Source: JAAYYY01 sp032260445 (GTDB lineage Bacteria; Chloroflexota; Anaerolineae; Promineifilales; Promineifilaceae). Taken from it: a DNA stretch of 12,904 nucleotides. The position numbers and the translations under genes were made by a program. The notes under the pieces are model-generated. The model did no database searches, had not been told where the DNA came from, and saw only the letters and a program-made list of their open reading frames with translations. Positions 1 through 5,702 of the stretch are shown one piece after another. The DNA is taken from assembly GCA_032260445.1 (NCBI GenBank), contig JAVVFG010000083.1, positions 1-12,904 of the forward strand. Reading direction: 5' to 3'. Positions within the stretch are counted from its first letter, which is position 1. Each line of letters begins with the position of its first letter.

Positions 1-1
1 A

Positions 2-1183
2 AACCCGCACGTCGCCCCGGCGCTGGAGAAATTGGTGATGCGTTGTCTCTCCTACAACGCGGCAGACCGCTATCCCGACGCGGCGGCTTTACGCGATGCG
101 CTCGCGGCGATCGCCCGTCCTGGGGGCAGCGACCAAAGCGCGGCGGCGACGCGGCGTCTGGGCAGTGATCCCGGCCATGGTTATGGAGCGGGTAGCGAGG
201 TAACCGCAGCTTTTGGCAGTGGGGCCGGAGACGTAACGCCGTTGTGGGTGTTCAAAGCGGAAGACGAGATCCGCTCGACGCCGGCCGTCGAGCGGGGCGT
301 TGTCTACACCGGCGTCTACGATAATAACCTTTACGCGGTTGAGGCGAAGACGGGCAAATTCCTGTGGAAGCACCCGGCGTCTGGCGGGATTGCCTCGTCT
401 CCCTACGTGTATAGTGGGGCGGTCTTTATGGGATCGGCCGACAAGCACGTGTACAGCATTAACACGGCCAACGGCCGCGAGAATTGGCGTTTCGGCACGG
501 GTGGGGCGATCTATTCGTCGCCGCGCGCCCGCTTTGACCACGTCTTTTTCGGCTCGGATGATGCGCACCTCTATGCGGTGAACACGAGCAGCGGGCGGGT
601 GGCTTGGAAGGCAAACGCATTTGATCCGGTGCGCTCCTCACCGCATATCGCCGATGACTTTGTCTATTTTGGAACCGAGGGTGGCTATGTCTTCTGTGTC
701 GATCTGTCGGGAACGACAAAGTGGCAGTTCCAGGCGCGGCGCGCCGTGACGTCGACGCCGACGGTTGCCGACGACATGGTCTTTCTGGGATCAATGGACA
801 GCACCGTTTATGCGTTGGACGTCAACTCCGGCTGGGCAGTGTGGCGCTTCCGTACAAACAGGCCGATAGTCTCGTCGCCGACGGTCGTAGATGAGGTCCT
901 GTACATTGGGTCGGCCGATGGCAGCCTTTATGCCATCGACATTAACTCCGGTCGCAAGATCTGGAGTTATGAGACAGAGGGGCAGGTTGCATCGTCTCCG
1001 GCTGCCTTCGACAATGCCGTCTACTTCGGCTCGACGGATGGTTATGTCTATCGCGTCTCGACAAGCGGGCGCCTGCAGTGGCGCTACAAGACAAAAGGGA
1101 TGGTCATCTCTTCGCCGATTATAGAGGAAGGGATCCTGTACATCGGCTCGACGGACCACCACCTGTACGCACTGGCACTGTGA
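2..1183 (+). CDS. Ser/Thr protein kinase with C-terminal eight-repeat PQQ-type beta-propeller (5'-truncated)
   Basis: The frame is open to the window edge, so only the C-terminal part (about 393 residues) is visible. The first ~40 residues match the end of a Hanks-type kinase C-lobe: a helix reading ALEKLVMRCLSYNAADRYPD, with the usual 'xxRYpdaxxLrdaL' ending. A Gly/Ala/Ser-rich linker of about 40 residues follows, without a clear membrane segment. The rest is eight repeats of about 38-40 residues, each with a Trp strand (PLWVF, FLWKH, ENWRF, VAWKA, TKWQF, AVWRF, KIWSY, LQWRY), an S[ST]P turn, a V[YF]xGS strand and an LYA[LIV] strand. This is a complete PQQ/BamB-like eight-bladed propeller. 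In this kinase family such propellers are usually sensor or protein-interaction domains; a bound cofactor is not shown. The kinase catalytic motifs lie upstream and cannot be checked. The TGA stop overlaps the GTG of the phosphatase gene, which points to kinase/phosphatase pairing. Confidence 0.88.
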   Translation, partial: NPHVAPALEKLVMRCLSYNAADRYPDAAALRDALAAIARPGGSDQSAAATRRLGSDPGHGYGAGSEVTAAFGSGAGDVTPLWVFKAEDEIRSTPAVERGVVYTGVYDNNLYAVEAKTGKFLWKHPASGGIASSPYVYSGAVFMGSADKHVYSINTANGRENWRFGTGGAIYSSPRARFDHVFFGSDDAHLYAVNTSSGRVAWKANAFDPVRSSPHIADDFVYFGTEGGYVFCVDLSGTTKWQFQARRAVTSTPTVADDMVFLGSMDSTVYALDVNSGWAVWRFRTNRPIVSSPTVVDEVLYIGSADGSLYAIDINSGRKIWSYETEGQVASSPAAFDNAVYFGSTDGYVYRVSTSGRLQWRYKTKGMVISSPIIEEGILYIGSTDHHLYALAL

Positions 1184-2331
1184 ACGAGAAACGCGGGGAA
1201 CGAGTGGGACTGCGATTGGGCCGGCTTGCACGGCGGCTGCTTGCTGCCGCGGAGGAAACAGAGAGCCTATCATCTGAGGACGTGGCCGGCCGCACCGAGG
1301 AAAGTGATGAGATGACGTCGCCACAAAAGAGTAAAAACTCGGGCGGGCCGGAGAAAGAAGGTAACGAGCCGGAGGTCAAGGAGACGCGAGCAGACGAGGT
1401 GCCAGCGCCGGAGGAGCGAGCAACGGAAGAGGAGACCACGCCGGCCGCGCGGACTCATTTGCCGGAAACAGCCCCTCTGGAGCCGCTCCCCGAGAAACCG
1501 CCGGAGATGCCGTTGCATCAAGTGGTTGGCCGGAGCCTGGCGCCCGGTGGACCGCCCTTGTATTTGCGCGCGGCGCGGGCGACGGCGATAGGCCATGTCC
1601 GCACGCGCAACGAAGACGCCTGTTTGAGCTTCGTCGCGCAGAGCTCGGGTTTTGAGCCGACGCCGCCACTGGGTCTGTTTATTCTTGCCGATGGCATGGG
1701 GGGTCATTTTGATGGCCATTTTGCCAGCCAGATTGTCTCGCGGACGGTTGCCGAACATGTTCTGCGGACACTCTATCTGCCGCTGTTGCGCGGAGATGCG
1801 GGGATTGCGCGCCGGCCCGTGCAGGAAGTGATGGAAGAGGCAGTGCAGCTGGCGAACAAGGCGCTCTACTTGCCGGATCCGGACCGGCAGATGGGAACGA
1901 CGCTCACGGCTGCGCTGGTTATCGGCAGCCGCCTGTTTATGGTGCATGTAGGCGACAGCCGGGCTTACCTGCTGCACGGCGACCAGTTGGTCCAGCTGAC
2001 GACGGACCACACATACGTGCAGGCGCTGCAGGATGCCGGGCAGTTGACGGCCGAGGAGGCAAATAACCATCCCAGCCGCAACCTGCTCTATCGCGCGCTG
2101 GTGGGCGAAGAACTGGAGCAAGTCGATGCGTTCTCGCGTTCGCTGCCAGAGGCGGGGACGTTGATGCTGTGCAGTGACGGTCTGTGGGGCCTGGTTTCGG
2201 ATGCCGAGATGAAGGCGGTTCTCCTAGCAGAGCGTTCGTTAAAGGACAAATCGGATATCCTGGTAGAAAAAGCGCTCGACGCGGGCGGGCACGACAACGT
2301 GAGCGTCGTTCTCGTCGGGTTCCAAGCATGA
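1180..2331 (+). CDS. PP2C-family Ser/Thr protein phosphatase
   Basis: This encodes a metal-dependent phosphatase expected to reverse the upstream kinase. Counting from the GTG at 1180 (383 residues), residues 1-125 are a highly charged Glu/Pro/Lys-rich region without domain features. The PP2C domain spans about 130-383. Visible family motifs are GHVRTRNEDA (D146), LADGMGGHFDG (D171), VGDSRAYL (D259), CSDGLWG (D333) and GGHDNVSVVLV (D372), so the acidic metal-binding set looks complete and the enzyme should be active. No membrane segment is seen. The start is uncertain. GTG 1180 overlaps the kinase stop (GTGA). GTG 1204 has GGGGA just upstream. ATG 1312 has GAGGA about 10 bases upstream and would remove most of the disordered tail without touching the domain. 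The TGA is overlapped by the ATG of a 31-codon ORF. Confidence 0.93.
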   Translation: MNEKRGERVGLRLGRLARRLLAAAEETESLSSEDVAGRTEESDEMTSPQKSKNSGGPEKEGNEPEVKETRADEVPAPEERATEEETTPAARTHLPETAPLEPLPEKPPEMPLHQVVGRSLAPGGPPLYLRAARATAIGHVRTRNEDACLSFVAQSSGFEPTPPLGLFILADGMGGHFDGHFASQIVSRTVAEHVLRTLYLPLLRGDAGIARRPVQEVMEEAVQLANKALYLPDPDRQMGTTLTAALVIGSRLFMVHVGDSRAYLLHGDQLVQLTTDHTYVQALQDAGQLTAEEANNHPSRNLLYRALVGEELEQVDAFSRSLPEAGTLMLCSDGLWGLVSDAEMKAVLLAERSLKDKSDILVEKALDAGGHDNVSVVLVGFQA

Positions 2332-2423
2332 GACGAAGTAAGCAGGCCGCGAGAGAAAGCGAGTCGAGCGATCTGACGGGTCAGCCGGGCGGGCATGTTT
2401 CAGCGCGCTGGGAGAAAGGTTGA
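2328..2423 (+). CDS. Possible 31-residue coupling ORF between phosphatase and J/VWA genes
   Basis: A 31-codon ORF starts at ATG 2328, overlapping the PP2C stop as ATGA. It ends at TGA 2421-2423, overlapping the ATG of the next gene as TGATG. The peptide is hydrophilic and rich in Lys, Arg, Glu and Ser, starting MRRSKQAARE and ending ARWEKG, with no recognisable domain. It has no clear Shine-Dalgarno of its own, and the ribosome site of the next gene (GGGAGAAAGG) lies inside its 3' end. Its exact fit between two genes could let ribosomes translate through and couple PP2C to the VWA gene. It may equally be a chance frame in a 91-base spacer; I cannot call it a protein gene with confidence. Confidence 0.3.
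   Translation: MRRSKQAARESESSDLTGQPGGHVSARWEKG
2411..2419 (+). promoter_or_regulatory. Ribosome binding site for the J/VWA gene
   Basis: The purine-rich run GGAGAAAGG lies just before ATG 2423 and supports this start over the in-frame TTG at 2420. Confidence 0.55.
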
Positions 2424-3892
2424 TGCAAAGCCTGCCCAACTATTACGAGGTTCTGGGGATCTCGCCCGAGGCCAGCAAAGAAGAGATCCTCGAAGCGGCG
2501 CGGACACTCGGAGAACGGTTTCCGGAAGAGGCGCGCGATCCGACGACGAACATTGCGTTTCGGCAACTCGTACAGGCGTATGAGATCCTCTCTGACCCGG
2601 CGAAACGGCGCCTTTATGACCAGCGCCTGCGCAACCAGACGACCGAGTTGCTGACCGTGTCGATGCTCGGTTCGCGCGACACGGTGGGGCGAAGCGACGA
2701 GGAGCAAGTGCTCTACCTGGTAGTTACGATACATACGCCGGTAGAGCATATGGAAACCTCGTATCCGGTCAATCTGTGCCTGGTGATCGACCGTAGCACG
2801 TCGATGCATGGGGCGCGGCTGGAACGGGTGCAGGCGGCGGCGCGGCTGGCCATTAGCCGCTTGTCGCCAGGCGACGTACTGTCGATCGTCACCTTCAGCG
2901 ATCGGGCGAAGGTCGTCGTTCCGGCGGAACCGGGTCGCGAGTCGCACCAGGTGCTGCACGCGGTGAACAGCATCGAACCGTCTGGGGGAACGGAGATCTT
3001 CCAGGGGCTACTGGCAGGGGTGCGCGAACTGGTGAAGATCCCGTTGTCGCGCTACACGAATCATTTAATGTTGCTCACCGACGGGCATACCTACGGGGAC
3101 GAAGAGCAGTGTCTGAATCTGGCGCGGGAAGCGGCACAGCGAGGTATTGCCTTCAGCGCTTTCGGCATCGGGACCGATTGGAATGACAGTTTCCTGGACG
3201 AGCTGGTCGCGCCGTCGGGAGGCTATTCGACGTATATCGAAGACCCGACAGAGCTGATCGATTATCTACAGAAGCAACTACAAGAGCTGGCGACAGTTTA
3301 TGCCAAGAGCGTGAATCTCATGCTCGATCTGCCGGAGCAGGTTGTGTGCAAGGACGTCTTTAAGCTGGCGCCCTTTGCCCAGCCGCTGGCGTTTGACGAG
3401 CGCGAGTTTAGCCTTGGCGCGGTGGAAAGCGCTCGCCCACTGTCAGTTCTGCTCGAGCTTGGTCTTCACGCCCCGGAGGCAGGAGAAACGATCAAGATTC
3501 CGCTGCGCTTCCGCGCCACGATTCCAGCACAGATGGCGCGTGACCGCCGTTTTGAGCGGAGTTTTCCTGTGCGCGTGGTGCCAGGGCAGCCGGCGTTCAA
3601 CCCGCCATCGCAAGTCGTCCAGGCAGTACAGATGCTGAATTTGTACCGGATGAATGAGAAGGCGTGGGAGGAAGCGCAGGCGGGGGACGCACAGGCGGCG
3701 ACAAGACGGATGGAGCGGCTTGGCTCGCGGCTGCTGGAAGCAGGGCACGATCGCCTGGCACAGGAGGTGATGGCAGAAACACGCCGCCTGGCGCAGGTGG
3801 GGACGTTATCCCTGGAAGGACGCAAGCGTCTCAAGTACGAGACACGCTCGCTCCTGACGCGGACAATTTTCTGGAACGAAGACGATCAATGA
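2423..3892 (+). CDS. J-domain-like (HPD-less) and von Willebrand factor A fusion protein
   Basis: This protein has 489 residues and no signal peptide or membrane segment, so it is probably cytoplasmic. Residues about 6-68 look like a DnaJ J-domain: NYYEVLGISPEASKEEI at the start and AYEILSDPAKRRLYDQ at the end. The HPD tripeptide that stimulates DnaK ATPase is absent; the loop reads RFPEEARD instead, so this is likely a binding module rather than a working co-chaperone. Residues about 115-290 are a VWA domain with a complete metal-ion-dependent adhesion site: DRSTS (D123, S125, S127), T190 in SGGTEI and D220 in LLTDGHT. The remaining ~190 residues are a beta-rich then helical tail that I cannot assign. 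VWA proteins in such operons (TerY type) are thought to scaffold kinase/phosphatase complexes, which fits the neighbours. Its TGA overlaps the FHA gene start. Confidence 0.87.
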   Translation: MQSLPNYYEVLGISPEASKEEILEAARTLGERFPEEARDPTTNIAFRQLVQAYEILSDPAKRRLYDQRLRNQTTELLTVSMLGSRDTVGRSDEEQVLYLVVTIHTPVEHMETSYPVNLCLVIDRSTSMHGARLERVQAAARLAISRLSPGDVLSIVTFSDRAKVVVPAEPGRESHQVLHAVNSIEPSGGTEIFQGLLAGVRELVKIPLSRYTNHLMLLTDGHTYGDEEQCLNLAREAAQRGIAFSAFGIGTDWNDSFLDELVAPSGGYSTYIEDPTELIDYLQKQLQELATVYAKSVNLMLDLPEQVVCKDVFKLAPFAQPLAFDEREFSLGAVESARPLSVLLELGLHAPEAGETIKIPLRFRATIPAQMARDRRFERSFPVRVVPGQPAFNPPSQVVQAVQMLNLYRMNEKAWEEAQAGDAQAATRRMERLGSRLLEAGHDRLAQEVMAETRRLAQVGTLSLEGRKRLKYETRSLLTRTIFWNEDDQ

Positions 3893-4398
3893 TCAGATGT
3901 GACGATTGCGGCACGGCACAACCGCCGGGAACCCTTTATTGCAGTGAATGTGGCAAGTTGCTGCTGTCTGAACCCGGCAAGGCGCAGGAGGCACCTTTGC
4001 CGTTTACCGACGCGCTGGAGCCGCCGCACGCTCCGCCGTTACTGGGGCGCGAGCTGACGGCGAGAGAGGCGGTCAGCACGCTGACAGTGGTGATCCCATC
4101 CAGCGGCCGGCGTGTCGAGCTGGCGCTCGACCAGGAGATTCAGGTAGGCCGCACAGACCCGGCGAACAACCATTATCCGGCACTGGATCTGACGGAGGAT
4201 CAGGGTAGTGTGCTGGGCGTCTCGCGCATGCATGCGAGTATTCAGCCTTCGCCAGAAGGGGTGTTGCTGGTGGATGAGGGCAGTGCCAATGGCACGTATC
4301 TGAACGGGTTCCATTTGCCACCGCAGTTGCCGTACGCCCTGCGCAGCGGCGATGAAGTGCGCTTTGGGCGCCTGCTTGTACATACGTTTCTCGAATAG
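3889..4398 (+). CDS. Zinc-ribbon plus FHA domain phosphothreonine-binding protein
   Basis: This is a small adaptor of 169 residues starting at ATG 3889, which overlaps the preceding stop (ATGA). A longer in-frame extension upstream exists but would run inside the VWA gene. The N-terminus is a zinc-ribbon with two CxxC knuckles (C4, C7, C18, C21; RCDDCG and YCSECGK). A linker rich in Pro and acidic residues leads to a FHA domain at about 63-169. Its phosphothreonine-contacting signature is kept: GR at 87-88, SRMH at 112-115, and NGTYLNG at 134-140. FHA domains bind pThr, so this is the likely reader of the kinase product, perhaps binding the kinase itself or the linker of the PP2C. No strong ribosome site is visible; translation coupling is likely. 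It ends the operon at 4398. Confidence 0.9.
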   Translation: MIRCDDCGTAQPPGTLYCSECGKLLLSEPGKAQEAPLPFTDALEPPHAPPLLGRELTAREAVSTLTVVIPSSGRRVELALDQEIQVGRTDPANNHYPALDLTEDQGSVLGVSRMHASIQPSPEGVLLVDEGSANGTYLNGFHLPPQLPYALRSGDEVRFGRLLVHTFLE

Positions 4399-4403
4399 CG
4401 GTG

Positions 4404-4431
4404 TTGCACAGGCTTGTGCGGCAAGTACAAT
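4404..4431 (+). promoter_or_regulatory. Sigma70-like promoter with embedded inverted repeat
   Basis: A -35-like TTGCAC (4404-4409) and a -10-like TACAAT (4426-4431) are 16 bases apart, six bases after the FHA stop. The inverted repeat GCACA (4406-4410) / TGTGC (4415-4419) lies across the -35 and spacer and could be an operator, or simply a hairpin at the end of the upstream transcript. This would start the small-protein/response-regulator transcript with a leader of about 90 bases. Based on motif match only. Confidence 0.42.
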
Positions 4432-4447
4432 GGGAGCGTGCCCTTGT

Positions 4448-4464
4448 CCGTCTGCCGCGGACGG
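4448..4464 (+). other. Leader hairpin
   Basis: CCGTC (4448-4452) pairs with GACGG (4460-4464), and the stem can extend inward by one G-T and one G-C pair around a CCG loop. It lies in the predicted leader of the response-regulator transcript. There is no T-run after it, so it is not a convincing terminator. Confidence 0.35.
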
Positions 4465-4525
4465 TTAGTCCCCAGATGTGGCAGCCGGGTCAGCATCAAT
4501 CAGGCAGGAGACGAACAGGCCCACG

Positions 4526-4774
4526 ATGAGCATCTCGGCGATAGTGCATATTGTCAATGAAGAACCGATCCTTTGTGAGCTGGAAGAGCTGCCCCGGCCG
4601 GAGGCACAGAGCATCCTGATGCTCAATCCGCGGCGGCGGGACGGGAAGGATCTCCGTTTCCTGGAAGAGGATGTTGCGACCGTCATTGTGCCGTGGCACC
4701 GGGTTACCTTCATCCAGGTACTGCCGTCGACAGAGGTTGAAGAAGTGATCGGCTTTGTGCGCGAGGAAAGGTAG
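4526..4774 (+). CDS. Small conserved-looking hypothetical protein, 82 residues
   Basis: I do not recognise a named family. The start at ATG 4526 has AGG six bases upstream and GGAG further out, and seems better than the in-frame earlier start at 4478. The protein is acidic, has no signal or membrane segment, and alternates short hydrophobic strands (ISAIVHIV, ILCELEEL, DVATVIVPW, VTFIQVLP). It also has a basic centre, NPRRRDGKD. This looks like a small beta-barrel, similar in outline to Sm-like or PilZ-like folds, but that is only an impression. It lies seven bases before the response regulator and shares its predicted promoter, so the two are almost certainly co-transcribed. Confidence 0.72.
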   Translation: MSISAIVHIVNEEPILCELEELPRPEAQSILMLNPRRRDGKDLRFLEEDVATVIVPWHRVTFIQVLPSTEVEEVIGFVREER

Positions 4775-4780
4775 AAGTTC

Positions 4781-5548
4781 ATGGTCGAGAAAATTCCTCC
4801 ATCGTTACAGCCTTCGAAATCCCGTTTGATTCTGGTCGTGGACGACGAGCCACGCATGATCCGTTTTATTCGCATGAACCTGGAGCTGGAGGGCTACCAG
4901 GTGATCGAGGCGAAGAACGGCCTGTACGCTTTGGAGCAGGTACGGCAGCATCTGCCGGACCTCGTCATCATGGATGTGATGATGCCGGAGATGGACGGGT
5001 TCGAGACGCTGCGCATGCTGCGTGAGATTTCCACGGTGCCGGTCATTCTGCTGACGGTGAAGTCGGATGAGGAAGATAGGATACACGGGCTGGAATTGGG
5101 CGCCGATGACTACATCACGAAACCGTTCAGCCCGCGCGAGCTCAACAGCCGTGTCAACGCGGTGTTGCGGCGGGCCGAGTGGCCTGCGCCGCCGCCACGC
5201 ACCGTGCTGGAAATTGACGAGCATCTGTCTGTCGACTTCAACCGGCACCAGGTTATTGTCGATGGGGAGCGCATTGACCTACGGCCGACGGAGTACCGGC
5301 TCTTGAATCATCTGATTCAGAATGCGGGATGGGTCGTCCCGCACGACACACTGCTCGCCAAGGTGTGGGGCTACGAGTATCGTGACGAGACACACTATCT
5401 GCGGTTGTACATCAACTACCTGCGCAAGAAGATCGAAGAGGATCCGTCAGATCCGCGCTATATCCTAACGGAGCGGGGCGTAGGATATCGCTTTATGGAT
5501 TTTAAGAATCGCGCCGGAGTCAGCCCTGCTGCGAACAAATCCGAATAG
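4781..5548 (+). CDS. OmpR/KdpE-like DNA-binding response regulator
   Basis: This is a 255-residue two-component regulator. The receiver domain spans about 14-132 with the acidic pair D21/D22, phosphoacceptor D65 in VIMDVMMPEMDG, T92 in VILLTVKS and K114 in YITKPF. The winged-helix DNA-binding domain is about 147-242, with a recognition helix HYLRLYINYLRKKIEE and wing RYILTERGVGYRF, close in pattern to KdpE. All phosphorylation residues are kept, so it should be controlled by a kinase, but none is adjacent; no kdp genes are visible. Ribosome site AGGAAAGG lies nine bases before ATG 4781. It is co-transcribed with the 82-residue protein and followed by a strong terminator. The ~13 residues before the receiver and after the wing are unstructured extensions. 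Confidence 0.95.
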   Translation: MVEKIPPSLQPSKSRLILVVDDEPRMIRFIRMNLELEGYQVIEAKNGLYALEQVRQHLPDLVIMDVMMPEMDGFETLRMLREISTVPVILLTVKSDEEDRIHGLELGADDYITKPFSPRELNSRVNAVLRRAEWPAPPPRTVLEIDEHLSVDFNRHQVIVDGERIDLRPTEYRLLNHLIQNAGWVVPHDTLLAKVWGYEYRDETHYLRLYINYLRKKIEEDPSDPRYILTERGVGYRFMDFKNRAGVSPAANKSE

Positions 5549-5590
5549 GCCAGCGCATTGGTCCGTGATCCGGCAATACCGGCCGGTGGC

Positions 5591-5630
5591 TGAGCGCCCT
5601 CGAGGTAAGAGGGCGCTCATCTTGTTGTTG
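5591..5630 (+). terminator. Rho-independent terminator after the response regulator
   Basis: A perfect 11-bp stem pairs 5591-5601 (TGAGCGCCCTC) with 5609-5619 (GAGGGCGCTCA) around a 7-base loop. It is followed by the T-rich tail TCTTGTTGTTG. This separates the response-regulator transcript from the RSH gene. Confidence 0.88.
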
Positions 5631-5653
5631 GCGCGACGTGGCTCTTGTAGAAT
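5625..5653 (+). promoter_or_regulatory. Probable promoter of the RSH gene
   Basis: TTGTTG (5625-5630) and TAGAAT (5648-5653) are 17 bases apart. The -35 element lies in the tail of the upstream terminator, a compact arrangement giving the RSH gene its own transcript with a leader of about 40 bases. Confidence 0.45.
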
Positions 5654-5702
5654 CGGTAGTCTATTCACGATCCAGCGGCAAACTGCCGATACGTGAGAGC
5701 AT

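Noticed and set aside
1078..1180. Upstream extension of the PP2C gene into the propeller gene
   Set aside because: It would overlap the last propeller repeats by over 100 bases, and the added residues show no PP2C feature; the GTGA overlap at 1180 is a better start.
1270..2121. 283-residue open frame on the minus strand
   Set aside because: It lies opposite the PP2C catalytic domain, shows no domain, and is a GC-rich shadow frame. The same holds for the other minus-strand frames.
3664..3888. Upstream extension of the FHA gene
   Set aside because: It overlaps the VWA coding region by more than 200 bases, while ATG 3889 places the zinc knuckle at the N-terminus and overlaps the stop as elsewhere in the operon.
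4781..5548. KdpE of a potassium-transport operon
   Set aside because: The DNA-binding helix is KdpE-like, but no kdpABC or kdpD gene is nearby, so no gene symbol is given.
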